Shown here: positions 14,201 to 24,659 of the stretch, piece after piece
How the letters are laid out: the number at the start of each line of letters is the position of its first letter
How positions within the stretch are numbered: the first letter of the stretch is position 1
Source: Glandiceps talaboti
Taxonomy: Eukaryota > Hemichordata > Enteropneusta > Spengelidae
Direction of reading: 5' to 3'
Assembly (NCBI RefSeq): GCF_964340395.1
Contig: NC_135553.1
Coordinates: 26,279,449-26,343,448 of the forward strand
DNA: 64,000 bases
The notes under the pieces: generated by a model
The model's database searches: none
What the model was told of the DNA's origin: nothing
The model's input: the letters and a program-made list of their open reading frames with translations, nothing else
Program-made: the position numbers and the translations under genes

Positions 14201-16763
14201 ATAGTAAATGACAACATTACAATACTGTTGTCTTTTATGAAAATATGTACAAATGTTTTGTCCATTTATGCCCAGAATTTGTGCTGGGTTTTTGTTGCTA
14301 TGCACAATTCACTTTAATCACAAGTGACTGCAAGTAATTGAATCTCTGCATGGTAATGTTTTAATATATGGGGAACCGACAGATACAATTACAGACTTGT
14401 TGTGACATAATGAATACTTGGGTTTACTCACTTATTTACAGATCATGTGTATAAACAATAACACACATTATACATATTTTCTAAAAGGTTTTTGCAATTA
14501 TTGAGTTACCCATATGGATTTTGGCTATATTGTTACATTTCAGTAGAAAAACAAAGTAATGTTGTTTTATTGATTACACAAATCTGAAATGAATACCCAT
14601 CTGTCACCCATATGACCACTTTGTCATTCTGTTTATTTGTATTCCGTCTTGTACAGATCTTGATAGATTTCTTCTATGCGGATGACAAGGGATTAAGTAT
14701 GGACCTTATTATGAGTGAAAACTGCAAACTTTTACTCAACTACTTAAAACTGAACAAGACATCCACAGAGGAACTTGTTGAACTCTATTACCTGGAAAAA
14801 ATTGATGAACAGGTCAGAATTTAAAATACAGATTTGAAAACGTATCCAAATGTGTCTTTGTCCCATGAATAACTACTGAGTCAGAATTAGTTTTCTTATT
14901 TATTTTGAACTTCAGTTATATAGAGAAAGATTATCAATGTGAAACAAGAACACATTTGTACATCATCGAATGTTTCGCTATAGGAAACACAAAAGCATTC
15001 TCAAATTGAACTCTGAGGGCATAGTAACCGGCTTACTTTTGACCAGTTTTGTAACATTCTTGAAGTACCCTAATATGAAATTGTTACTGTAACAGTATTT
15101 TTATTTCATCATGCAGAATTCTTTATTTCACTAAATTCTCAAAAGTCACATAACTGTCAATTTTTGTAGGTCCACAGAGAAAGTACGGAGTTTGGTACTC
15201 TCAGTGTGAAATGTTACTACAGTCAAGAGAGAGAAAAGTTATGTATTCAAGTACTAAGTGCCACTAATGTCATTCCATTGGACTCTAATGGTAAGTTACT
15301 TCACCTTTCTTTCTAAGATCAGATCAGCACAAAATTGGATTGATAAAGTATTCACAGCTGTTTAAGAGTAGAGTGGAGTGGAGTGGAGTACAGTAGAGTG
15401 CAGTGGAATGGAGTAGAATGGAGTGGAGTACAGTAGAGTGCAATGGAATGGAGTAGAATGGAGTGGAGTACAGTAGAGTGCAGTAGAATGGAGTGGAGTG
15501 CAGTGGAATGGAGTAGAATGGAGTGGAGTACAGTAGAGTGCAGTAGAATGGAGTGGAGTACAGTAGAGTGCAGTGGAATGGAGTGGAGTACGTACAGTAA
15601 AGAATACAGTAGAGTGGAGCTGAATAGAGTGGAGTAGAGTGGAGTACAGTAGAATAGAGTAGAGTAGAGTAGAGTAGAGTAGAGTAGAGTAGAGTAGAGT
15701 AGAGGTTGTTTTATATGAAGGGTTTAATACTATATCCTTCAGAGGCTGTAATAGATTACCTGCTCTCAAGGGAGTTGAGGATGAGAATGCTTAAAGTACT
15801 GTGTTGGTATAGGTCTATACACCATGGATAATAATTGTAATGATGTACTTTGACCACAGTATAAGAAAGAACTATATAAATACTTCTCTTAGAAATATAA
15901 AAGTGTACTACACTACTGTCCTCAAATGTCAGTATAAGGTAACCTAATGCCATTGATGATTTTATCTGTAGGACTGAGTGATCCTTTTGTTATAGTTGAG
16001 CTGTGTCCAAAACACATCTTTAATCGGTACGACCCAAAACAAACCAAGGTTGTCAAGAAGACCTTACATCCACTCTTTGATGAACATTTTGAATTGTAAG
16101 TGTCATTTTATATATTGTTTTGTAAGTGTTTGAAAATAATGAATATATTACAAAAACAAATGTTTATAAATGTAGAAATGTGAATGAAGAATTTCCTGTT
16201 ACAGTACAAATGGATAATAATGAAATAATATGAAAGGAAAGTATAGCAGATTGTATGGATAAACATTTCTGTGTACTGTACCTTCTGATTGTATGGATAA
16301 ACATTTCTGTGTACTGCACCTTCTGATTTGATAATTATAGTTAATTTGTATTTTTGTATCACCAGTGTTGTGTCAGCTGCCAACTGTCGGCACCGTGGCT
16401 CTTGTGTGTTATTTACAGTAATGGACCATGATATCATCCTAACCAATGATTTTGCTGGTGAAGCCTACATGTGTCTGAATAACATTCCAGGACTGTCCTC
16501 TGATGCTGGTGGATTTGATAAAGTGAAACAAACCAGTTTGATTCTGTCTCAGCCACAGGCATCAAGTAAGTTTAAAAATTCCATACATTAATCGCCATCA
16601 ACATCAAATCAGACTACACAAACATTTTTGTCACTTTCTGTGGTTTTATGTGATGACATTTATTTAATCACACCATGATTGAACCATGGCATGCACGCAC
16701 ACAGCTCACCAACTTTGCACTCACAAATACACACAGACACACACACAGACACACAGACACACA

Positions 16764-16810
<47 letters not shown>

Positions 16811-17400
16811 ATTGTGCTAGATGTATAATGTCCATTTGAAAGTCATGATCTGAAATTAATACATTTTTTAAATAAAGAGGGTCAGATATGAAATTTGACG
16901 TTAATTAATGAGACTATCTTTTGAATGCAAGGTTTAAATTTCAGATAATTCAATAATGTATTGATGGTAAAAGAGTGCTTGTGTCATTAAAAGCTTGATG
17001 TTGTAACTTATATGGTTAATTTGCATAATCAGTGATTTTGTTAATAATTATGCAATATATTAACTATGCAAGCGTCAAATTTCACACAGTTTCATATAAT
17101 TAATTTTCCAATTAAGTGGTACATACATCATGTATAATAGCTATAGTTTAGAATTTTGCATTCCAACAATGTGTGTAGGCCCAACAGTCTATGGTTTTGC
17201 CCTTATGGGAGGAAATCATTTTAAATCTGGTTATAGTTCATGTTCTCTTTGTACCTTTTAATGTGACTTTTCAATTTTAAATTATAGCTGGGAATGATTT
17301 ATTCAGTATACTGGAAGGACGAGGCAACTCAGACAAGACAGCCCAGGAACTGATAAAGAAGAGACTTCACCTCATTGAGAAGGTCCAATCACAATCCTAG
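1432..17400 (+). CDS. Munc13-4/BAIAP3-like protein, 3' part of gene (20 exons, 5' end outside window)
   Basis: Coding exons joined by GT-AG introns: 1432-1539, 1974-2167, 2682-2799, 3193-3317, 3915-4005, 4704-4910, 6550-6704, 7059-7182, 8373-8441, 9344-9418, 10010-10111, 11137-11421, 12446-12525, 12974-13040, 14114-14155, 14657-14812, 15170-15290, 15972-16095, 16366-16565, 17288-17400. They sum to 2556 nt, an unbroken frame of 851 residues ending in TAG. In order it shows the end of a C2 domain (IEKWFELEGRTSKSNVQGQ, residues 5-23), a MUN region (about 40-665, MHD1- and MHD2-like) and a C-terminal C2 domain (about 670-800). Family knowledge: these proteins tether and prime SNARE-dependent fusion of secretory granules, dense-core vesicles and late endosomes at the plasma membrane. 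The C2-MUN-C2 order without a C1 domain separates it from neuronal Unc13. Invertebrates often have one gene for the vertebrate UNC13D/BAIAP3 pair, so I do not choose between them. The start codon and most of C2A lie before base 1. Confidence 0.9.
3480..3830. repeat. TATG / TCTG / TG compound microsatellite
   Basis: A (TATG)n run, then about 11 TCTG units, then mixed TATG and TG runs, in the intron between exons 4 and 5 of the Munc13-like gene. Open frames on both strands here (Met-Tyr-Val-Cys or Thr-His-Ile) are artefacts of the repeat. Confidence 0.95.
5170..5620. mobile_element. Inverted-repeat (foldback/MITE-like) element in intron 6
   Basis: The left arm ATCTGATTAA through GTGAACTTGTTACGATTTC and GTACCTACATCTGACAC is matched in reverse complement by the right arm (GTGTCAGATGTAGGTAC, GAAATCATACCAAGTTCAC, TTAATCAGAT). 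Arms are roughly 120-130 bp with mismatches and the element is about 450 bp. No coding potential is seen. I cannot assign a superfamily or a clean target duplication. Confidence 0.6.
6550..9418 (+). CDS. Exons 7-10: MHD1-like part of the MUN region
   Basis: Exons 6550-6704, 7059-7182, 8373-8441 and 9344-9418. The peptide includes HHWFKYCVQRWLEIAQNKA followed by a helix ending in VELDK, then the next two exons with EFWQKLDWPD. The pattern of WF, RWLE, alternating basic and acidic helix residues and VELD is typical of the first Munc13 homology domain (MHD1). In the family the MUN rod binds SNARE and syntaxin partners; here that role is inferred from homology. The introns between these exons carry a small inverted repeat (7448-7602), a TCTG microsatellite (8193-8315) and the 17-bp minisatellite (8689-9341). 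Confidence 0.8.
7448..7602. mobile_element. Short inverted-repeat element in intron 8, related sequence at 11474
   Basis: Begins AGATATTATTCCCCAA and ends with an imperfect reverse complement (TTGGAGAATAACAT). TATTCATTCAG pairs with CTGAATGAAG and a CCTAAGGG/CCCTTAGG pair sits inside. The same start and internal block (TTAGGTCA) recur at about 11474-11600 in intron 12, so this looks like a small dispersed family. Confidence 0.5.
8193..8315. repeat. TCTG/TCTC microsatellite
   Basis: CTCTGTCTCTG followed by about nine TCTG units and more CTCT, in intron 8 of the Munc13-like gene, shortly before the acceptor at 8371-8372. Confidence 0.9.
8689..9341. repeat. 17-bp minisatellite abutting the exon 10 acceptor
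   Basis: About 38 copies of GGTTGATTGTTTTATCT with GTTTG and GTATG variants. The last unit ends right at the acceptor TGTATGTTGTTAG of exon 10 (9344). The polypyrimidine-like tract and any branch point within 100 bases of that acceptor must therefore come from the repeat. Confidence 0.95.
11137..14812 (+). CDS. Exons 12-16: MHD2-like part of the MUN region
   Basis: Exons 11137-11421 (the longest, 95 codons), 12446-12525, 12974-13040, 14114-14155 (only 14 codons) and 14657-14812. Features include WHIVQRVGEKMRADIKKFVF, then PLMEYLDNNLITLNNCLLRANF, and a final exon with FFYADDKGLS and ELVELYYLEK. The FFYADDKGLS segment corresponds to the YFYA-G-GL motif at the end of MHD2 in Unc13 proteins. The 12525/12526 donor is repeated in tandem downstream (see the 44-bp array). 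The last donor is CAG|GTCAGA, a slightly weak site. Failure to splice there would add VRI and then a stop. Confidence 0.82.
11474..11606. mobile_element. Diverged relative of the 7448 element
   Basis: AGATATTATTCCCCAA start and an ACCTTTAGGTCA block match the element at 7448-7602. The inverted right end is weak. It lies in intron 12. Confidence 0.35.
12098..12384. repeat. (CTACT/CCACT)n pentanucleotide array in intron 12
   Basis: About 57 pentamers, mostly CTCTA/CTCCA, on the transcribed strand of the Munc13-like gene, ending about 60 bases before the acceptor of exon 13. The reverse complement of this array occurs at 15365-15704 in intron 17. Confidence 0.95.
12503..12845. repeat. 44-bp minisatellite carrying the exon 13 splice donor, 8 donor copies
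   Basis: The unit contains CTTCTGAGAGCTAACTTTGA followed by TAG|GTATGTATATAAACACACTGT; the first copy is the real end of exon 13. GATAG|GTATG donors fall at 12526, 12570, 12615, 12660, 12704, 12748, 12792 and 12840. Use of any copy after the first runs into an in-frame TGA within 11 codons, because the unit is not a multiple of three. Confidence 0.95.
13085..13915. repeat. 40-bp minisatellite with GGGTAAGT in most units (intron 14)
   Basis: About 20 copies of a unit containing AACATAGTTAGCCTAGGGGG, TATGTCAGTG and TGGGTAAGT, starting roughly 45 bases after the exon 14 donor (GGG|GTAAGC). The last units are more degenerate (GTAGAGTAGAGAAG). Confidence 0.95.
15170..16565 (+). CDS. Exons 17-19: C-terminal C2 domain with acidic calcium-loop residues
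   Basis: Exons 15170-15290, 15972-16095 and 16366-16565. The peptide runs through FGTLSVKCYYSQEREKLCIQ, LDSNGLSDPFV and ELCPKH to a loop reading MDHDIILTNDF. The aspartates that usually coordinate calcium in C2 domains are present in loop 1 (LDSNG, SDP) and loop 3 (MDHD, ND). Calcium-dependent lipid binding is therefore plausible, but it is inferred from residue pattern only. The domain is followed by an EAYM-L--IPGL segment, as in Munc13-4/BAIAP3, where strand 8 runs into the tail. Confidence 0.85.
15365..15704. repeat. (AGTGG/AGTAG)n pentanucleotide array in intron 17
   Basis: About 65 pentamers (GAGTA, GAGTG, GAATG, CAGTA variants) ending in a pure AGTAG run. It is the reverse complement in composition of the 12098-12384 array in the same gene. 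Confidence 0.95.
16733..16807. repeat. CA microsatellite
   Basis: (CACACAGA)n going into a pure CA run, in the last intron of the Munc13-like gene. Confidence 0.9.
17288..17400 (+). CDS. Terminal exon 20 of the Munc13-4/BAIAP3-like gene
   Basis: The last coding exon completes an ACT codon split by the intron and ends SQS followed by TAG at 17398-17400. The peptide DLFSILEGRGNSDKTAQEL fits the family pattern of a short charged tail (L-LEGR--D--A) after the last C2 domain. An AATAAA at 17437-17442 lies only about 37 bases past the stop and could give a very short 3'UTR. Other AATAAA hexamers lie far downstream, for example near 22110. Confidence 0.82.
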
Positions 17401-20110
17401 AAATTCACATCACAGAGTCTAAAAGCTGCCATATTGAATAAAAATGGAGTTTTAAGGAATCCTTTGATTTGAATCCTGTACTTGGAATTCTATACTCCCT
17501 ATGTTAGGGGTAGACTTATTACTACTTACAGTGTCACTATGTCTACTAAATAGTTATGAAGGAAAAAGCCAATGGACCGAGAATGAGGCTACTGAAATCT
17601 AATCAGTTTTATAGTTGTCGGTGATTTTATAATCTTGTCTCTATTTTTTATCTCTTTTTATTACTGCCAAAATTATTGTTTTCCACAAACTTAAAGTGTA
17701 CTTCTGTATGTTCAACAAAATTATTAGTATGTATCCCAAAAATTTGGTGATTTCAAATTTTTAGTTAAAATTGCCCCAATTTACAAATGAACTTGCCATA
17801 TTTTGGTTATATGTTGAGTAGCTGGTTCCATTTCCAGCTGATTACTGATGTCCAGTGATTGTACATCACTTACCATTGCACAAGCGAGTTTGGGAGTCCT
17901 CTGTGTTTATGTAACGTCAGATAATCCCAGCAGAATGGAAACGTGACAAAGCACACAAAGATTCCCTGTATCAGTGTACAAAATTAAATCCAACGGTGTG
18001 ACCAATGCCAACAGATTCTAGAATTATACCGTAAACCTAGATATTTTCGCTACTAGAAAATCTTGCTATTTTACAGTTTTCAGCTCATTCTAAAAGACAA
18101 ATTTTTTTACTAATTACCAGACTGGTACATTTTGTTCATGTACAAGAAGGCATTTTAGTCACTACCTGTTTTTGCATTTTTTTCCCAGTAAAATATACGA
18201 AAAAAAAGTCTTCAGTGAAAATGTTCAGGTTTACTGTATATTGGGTTAATATTTTCAGACTTGACTTGTAATTATCTACCCTTTCCATACAAATAACTTG
18301 AGAAGTGAGAAGTATACTTCAGATCAAAAATTAGAAAACAGTTTTGGAAAGAGTTATAAAAAAAAGGTGAACAGTTCACCTGGCGTGGCACAATGATATA
18401 CATATTGATGTAATTTTTGTAGTTTATACAAATTTGTAGTGAGATATTTACCGATGGTTTTAAGTTTTAATAGTCAGAGTCAAGCAAGTCAAATTGAGTA
18501 GGACCATATGAAGAGACTGTGATCCTCAATGAGAGATAGGCTTGGATTAATACCAATTTATTGTTGTACTACATGTACAGTGTTTTCATGTAACACAGAG
18601 AGGCTTTTATTCAACTTCAATTTATTGAAAGTTGGTTTATTGTTTTAAAGTTTGCTATTTCCATAAGTTTTCATATATGTACATTTTTGTAAGCTTTTAA
18701 GAGATTTGATGTATTAATATTTGGATTTTATTATATTCATTGTTTTCAAGTATTTCTATGTTCATATTCAGATTGTGGTTTGTTTCTTCCAATAATTGTT
18801 TTTTTGAGTCTTACAAGCTTAATGAAGAAGTATGACTCATGCTTTGACTTGTTTTGTTTGTATTTGGTTACCAGTATCATACACCTGTGATACTGACCGC
18901 CACATTGCCAGTTCCATCAAAACTACCAGAAAACATTTCAGTGATATTTTCACATAATTTACCAGCTGCCATTAACTGATAATCACACACATTTTATTGT
19001 ATAATTTATATAGATGTACCCATAGTTTTAACATTTATCCATTGTTTTTTAATTCATAGTTACGTACCAGTGCTGCCCAGACTATCAAATTGACATCATA
19101 TTCTTCAAAACTTGAACAGAAATAACAAAGTTCTCAACACCATTGGTGAAAAAAAACATATCAACTAAATGTATGTGGGTTAATTGCCTAACTGTAAGAT
19201 CACCAGCACTTGCCTAACTGTGCCAGTTTATATTTGTAAGGTAACGATATTTACCTAACTGTGCTAGTAGCTTTATAGGCAAGCACAGAAACTAGAACAC
19301 TGGCTATACCACTCCAGCTTAATGTTAGAAATCAAGCATAAGTATTGGGAGATGGGGTGGGACTAGGGGGCAGTCTCAGCCTATTCCAATCTTCAAACTA
19401 ACCCAGACTTGTCATCATGTCAAAAAGTCAAAATCATGACACATTTTTATGGAAATGAAATGGAAAAATCCTAATCATCATCATCATCTCTCAATGTTAA
19501 AGTTACACTCACTATATATTTACTGATTACTTTTGTTTGTGTTTCATAAATAACAACTCAGATTACAGGGAAAGCAATATGGCTATAGTTTTGTGTAACG
19601 AGAGAGTTTGCAAGTATTGTTCTATGGTTCACCTCCCTTATGACCTATGTATCTAATAGTGTTAAGTCAGTAAGGGAGAAAACATTTGTACTCTAAGACT
19701 GGTGCCTGCATCATTTTTTTTTTTTTTTGGCTTGCTTTATTTTTCCTTCGTCTGCCACTGACAACAGTCATTTACAACTTCAAAGTTTTATAGAAAGCTT
19801 TGCAATAGTAGGTTTTAAAGCATTATGAATTTGTCTACTAGGATATAGTTTTAATCGACTGAAGAATGAGGAATGTGTCTTAGATTTGAACCTGAACAAT
19901 GATTCATATTTGTACTTTGTTACGAGATGGACAAAAGTATAAATACATACTAATATTGCAATTGATTGTTTGGTAAATAATATGTGATGTCAAATTATTA
20001 CCCCATCCCTTAGTATGAATAAATCATAAACAGTGTTAATATGAGGTCATGTTTTACTAAATTGTCTGTGTGTGTACATTCCAACTAATATCAGAGCTTA
20101 TTTCATGTAT
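17401..20110. other. 3'UTR and downstream flank of the Munc13-like gene; no other gene seen
   Basis: AT-rich sequence with AATAAA at 17437. There is no supported exon, RNA gene or array. A short TCATCATCATCAT run lies near 19470 and a T(12) run near 19720. Open frames here are short and show no family pattern. Confidence 0.5.
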
Positions 20111-20118
20111 ATGAAAAT

Positions 20119-20140
20119 GGGGGGGGGGGGGGGGGGGGGG
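20119..20140. repeat. Poly-G tract (22 G)
   Basis: An uninterrupted run of 22 G in otherwise AT-rich intergenic DNA. A similar 18-G run is at 22315-22332 and an 18-C run at 62667-62684. Their exact lengths may be affected by sequencing error. Confidence 0.85.
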
Positions 20141-20942
20141 TTTAAAATGTCTGAAATGTATGCGTGGTTTGAATTAATTGATGTAAGTAGTAGTAGTATC
20201 AAAAGTAGAGAAAAAAAAATGTTCCATGTATGTTGAGTTTTCCAATTAGCCAAATTGGCTTTCATACAGTAACATTAATTGAATGTATTGTTAGACTGTT
20301 TTTGTCAATTGATTTCCACTTTTGTGCTTCAAAACTATGCTTACAAGATTATGACTTCTACTTAAAAGGTACTAGCCAAGCAAATGCTAACACTCAGTAT
20401 AAAATCTCTAATAACACATCTGTCATCAAAGTTGTCTCTATCCAATACAGTTTGCATATCTACCAATCATACTATTCTGTATATACTGTTGAATTGTTTG
20501 AATGCCATGTGTACAGTTTTTAATGTTGCAATTTTCCAGATGTTTTTAAAGCCATTCCAGGGTTGAGATCGCTTTTTCAAAAGTGAAGTTTATGGTTTGT
20601 TTTGTCAGATATTTCTATGGCCACAAGTTGGTATTTTAATACTATTCCCCATGTTGGATTCATTTGAATTTTCCATTTGCAAGATTTTACAATTAATTGT
20701 GATTATTGTGTATGTTTATTGTCGTGTTTCTAAGATTTACTGCAGAGAGTTGTTTATTTTCCAGTGCAAATCACCAACTTATGTTTCATATGTATATACA
20801 GTTGATTTTTCATTTGTAAGTTTGACCCATATGTGCATGAATATGACCTTTGACCTCAGCACTCAAGTGCTATGTTACTAATAGCACTGACCTATCCATA
20901 TCACCAACATTCTTACATTTGTACTATCAAAGTGAGATTAGA

Positions 20943-21145
20943 AACTACATCAATTCACATTTATAGAGGGGAATCACAAAATGTCTGGAGTTGTAAAAAC
21001 AAAAGTGTTGTATCAAAATCACCATAGAGGGCAGGACATTTTTTAAAACTACTTCAATTCATAGTTACAGAATGGCTCAGAAAAGTTCCAGAATTGTAAA
21101 AACAAAAATGTAGTATCAAAATGACTGTAGAGGGCAGCAGAATTC
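20943..21145. repeat. Direct duplication of a block of about 105 bp
   Basis: Two adjacent diverged copies share ACT-CATCAATTCA, TTGTAAAAACAAAA, GTATCAAAAT and TAGAGGGCAG. There is no coding signal. Confidence 0.6.
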
Positions 21146-22314
21146 ATAACATGATTGCATGTTAAGAAATGTGTTAGCCTGTAATATTTAAACATGAAAT
21201 GTTAATTGAAAAAAAATAACCTTAAGTTAAAGAAGGAACAAATGTTACAGTAGAATTTTGATACTTATAAATATCTTGTGACATCATAAAATGAAAATCA
21301 TCATAAAGAATGATTTTAAAAAGTGGAAGTATAGTACATGTAATAAGACACAGTTGATAGAAGTTATTGGTGATATACAACCCATTTTAACATGCTTTTG
21401 ACAACTAGAAATCAAAAGTGTAAGGAGATGGTGATAATTTGGAAAGTGGTGATATGTGTTTGACTACACTTTGTGTTCAATATTCCTGACTAGAATGAAG
21501 TCAGGCAGGCTGTATATACTTGTCATGGAATTCATAAAGAGAGTCTGTTTATGATAAGTTTAAATCTACCTATTTCTAACCTTTCACCTATGTTTACTAC
21601 ATAGGGTGATCTCTTTCAATTATCAAGACATGCTTTGAGAAGACTTCCTGCACTCTTTCTCTCTCTCTCTCTCTGTCTCTCTCTTGTATTTCATCCTCTC
21701 AATCAAATAAAACAATATTAAAACATGAAATACAAATGAGTGTTTTATTTTACTTTTGGTAAAAGTGTACATGTGCTGATAGAAATATTTTGCATTCCAA
21801 GTTTATAGTTATGTTTATTTTAATATTGACTTTGCTTGTTTTGAATAATTTTTTTCAGTATGTATGTATGTGTGTGTATTTATGTATGTGTTACAAAACA
21901 CCTCTGTTTTACTACGTATTTCAATTGTTTACATGACTGCTGTAGCATACGTATGTATTTCATATAGCACGCAATGTTATGGTATGGTCTAGACATAGTT
22001 TGTTCCCTTGAGTTTAGAGCAACGAACAAACAGTTGCATTTTTATAGATTTACCTTCCCAAATTTTGTTATAGATATATATATATATTATTAATTCTGAA
22101 TTGAAGTAATAAAGTTTGTTGACCCTTAGATTTGATGTAGGCTATTTATATAATCTGATTGGATAATGTTTCCTTAAACTTGGGAAGTGTCCAAGTCGGG
22201 CCTAGCCTACACGATACTTGACAGGTCAGACGACCTTTAGGGACCAGTCAATTTGTATCAGTCTGGGGGCATGGATTGGTAGGGAGTCACCCAGTTTTTG
22301 AAATTGGCAGTAAA

Positions 22315-22332
22315 GGGGGGGGGGGGGGGGGG
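22315..22332. repeat. Poly-G tract (18 G)
   Basis: A G run followed about 30 bases on by a second G10 run at about 22362-22371. It is intergenic. Confidence 0.8.
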
Positions 22333-23077
22333 TCATCCCTTTTTGAAAGTTGTGGATAGAGGTGGGGGGGGGGTATTGTGTTTTGGATTATGATGGAAGA
22401 AAAAATCCATGAATCTACATTGGCATTAGTCTGTAAGGTGAGCCAAGACGGGGCACCCTCCCAGAGGAGGCCAATGAGGGCAGAACATCACGACATATCT
22501 TACAGTTAACAGTGGCATGACCTTGTCTGAACTGTGGAATTTTTTCTTCTCGCTGTTTACTACCTATATTCTTTAATATTATTTCACCCTTAGTGACACT
22601 CAAACATATTATACATAATATGTATTACCTACCACACTAGTTACAGAACATGTCATGTAAATACTAACTGTAAGGTATTTCACAATTAATGACCAATATG
22701 CTTCACTTGTATTGCACTCAGGGGCAAAAGTTGAAAGTTCCATAATGGTAAGCTTCCTAGATAGTTTATAAAAGAAATTAATCTAAATTGTTCTACTCTT
22801 CAGTATGAAGGGATTAATACACATTGTAGGCTTTCTATTTTGGAGACTACATGTTATCAACACTACAAATCTCCTCAGATTCCAGTTTCTATGGCCACCT
22901 AAAGTTCTCTAACATACCAGTGACTTATTATATCTGCAATAGTAATACCAACTCCTCTCTGCCAATGATACAATCATCAGATGTGCTGACCTTTACTATA
23001 ATGATATCGATAACGTTTTTAAAAGAACATATTTCAACCCTATGTGTAAAGAATAGTTTAATTACTGATACTTGATG

Positions 23078-23470
23078 GTGCCTTGTAAAATTTGGAAGTT
23101 ATTGTCTGAAGGGCTCAATCTGAATAGCCTCAAAATTGGCTTTACAAGTTTGTAAGAATAACAAACCTTCCTGAGCTTCTAGAGGGAGACCCCCTAGGAC
23201 CCCCACAAGAGGTGGACATATCCCAGTCTAAAGCTCTTTCCCCTACCTCTTACTGTCAAGATGCTATTAAACTTTTTTTCACCATGTAGTTGCTTTTTAC
23301 ATGTTGGTACTGTCTTGTAAACCTTGGAAATACTGTCTGAAAGGGTCTGAATATCCTAAAAATTGGCTTTAAAAGTAAAAATAAAACTTCCAGAGATGGT
23401 TAGGTGGAGAGGTCTACATATTCCCAATACAAAGCTTTCCCCCTACTTTTTACAGTCAAGATACTATTAA
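23078..23470. repeat. Two diverged direct copies of a block of about 180 bp
   Basis: Copies at about 23078-23260 and 23305-23470 share CTTGTAAA, GTCTGAA-GG, AAAATTGGCTTTA, the AAGCT-TT-CCCCTAC block and GTCAAGAT-CTATTAA. They lie directly upstream of the Penelope-like remnant and may be part of the same element. Confidence 0.5.
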
Positions 23471-23479
23471 GGTGTCATC

Positions 23480-24355
23480 TTTGTCTAGGGAAGCTTGTAT
23501 CAAATCACATGATCATAAGAGTAACAACGATCGTCCCATATTGGCTCTAACATACCATCCCTTTTCCACTAGAGTGAAGAACATTATATACAAGCATTTT
23601 AATATCTTACGTTCTAACAGGGTTACCAATTAAATATTTCCTGAAGTACCTTTAACAGCTTTGCGTCGTGATACCAGTCTTAGAGATATGGTGGTCCATA
23701 CAGAGCAACATGGATTGGAAGTTAATGCTGGTTCATTTTCATGCGATCATACTCGATGTGGTACATGTCGTTTTATTATTAATACTAATCATGTTTTTGG
23801 CCCTAAGAACAGTGTGGCTGTTACACTACTTGTATTTGTACTAACATAGTGTATTGCATTACATACCAGAATTTTTTTTTTTATAGGTTTGACTGTACGT
23901 CGTCTTGGTGATCGTTTCGTGGAACATCTCCTTCATGACCAGACAAAAGAATCGCAACTATCCTGTATCTATGCATTTTATTACCAATGATCACAGTGTA
24001 TCAGAAACCTTACAAAATCGTGAAATATTTCAGGATTTTGTAAGGTTTCTGGCGATGAGAAACTATTGAGGTTGAAGGAAGAGGAAATCATTTTCCTTCA
24101 CGGAATGCTAGAACCCCTTGGAATTGATTATTCTCATCATTCCCAGTCTAATCTTACTTATTTTATGTGTTCTATGTTCTATTTGGGTTCTATTTAGTGC
24201 CTGCGAATATTAGAATTTTTCACACATATAACCGTTAATCACGAGCGGTTGTTGTTCTGTTCCATAACAGTCAGATATATTTAGTACCTAATATGTCTTG
24301 CCTGATAATACCTTGAGAAAGAATTTTTATTCGAAAGGTCAGATTTTACATCCAT
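23480..24355 (+). pseudogene. Penelope-like retroelement remnant (linker and GIY-YIG end)
   Basis: A broken frame reads DRPILALTYHPFSTRVKNII, KHFNILRSNR, stop, IFPEVPLTALRRDTSLRDMV, then a Cys-rich CDHTRCGTC block. After a frame change it gives RRLGDRFVEHL, HFITNDHSVSE and LKEEEIIFLHGMLEPLGI. The order LTYHPF, RR--LRD, C-H--CGTC, RLGDRF-EHL, HF---HS, E--I-LGTLEP is typical of the region between the reverse transcriptase and GIY-YIG endonuclease of Penelope-like elements. Several stops and frameshifts show it is dead. No reverse transcriptase core is visible upstream. Confidence 0.7.
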
Positions 24356-24401
24356 TTATTCGGACGGCCTCACAATTTCCTTAAGCATTTCTAAATACAT
24401 G

Positions 24402-24403
<2 letters not shown>

Positions 24404-24440
<37 letters not shown>

Positions 24441-24463
24441 ACACATATACATATACATACAGA
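24404..24463. repeat. CA microsatellite
   Basis: CA run with ATACAC interruptions, followed by an A-rich segment leading into the retroelement-like tail at 24490. Confidence 0.9.
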
Positions 24464-24484
24464 CAGACAAAACAATAATAAAAA

Positions 24485-24556
24485 TAAATGTAAAGCGCTT
24501 TGAGCACAAAGTGGGAAAGCACTATATAAAAATACCGCCAATGGCATTGTAGCACA
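24485..24556 (+). mobile_element. Possible SINE/LINE 3' tail
   Basis: The motif GTAAAGCGCTTTGAGC followed by GGGAAAGCACTATATAAAAA resembles the conserved 3' end shared by many CR1/L2-group LINEs and their SINEs. Only this end is recognisable. Confidence 0.4.
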
Positions 24557-24659
24557 ACTGTGCAGTTTTTTTTAAAATGTTTACCCATATGCTAGTCCAT
24601 GCTAACAATAAGTGTTCATTTGCTTAATGACTATCCAGTTGCCTATCCAACCATGTTGC

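Noticed and set aside
20230-20881. Overlapping plus-strand frames of 60-97 codons in the intergenic region
   Set aside because: Composition is that of AT-rich non-coding DNA, with no recognisable motif and no supported splice structure.
22415-22603. 62-codon minus-strand frame with a CKICRD motif
   Set aside because: Two cysteines are not enough for a zinc-binding domain, and there are no neighbouring exons or splice sites that extend it.
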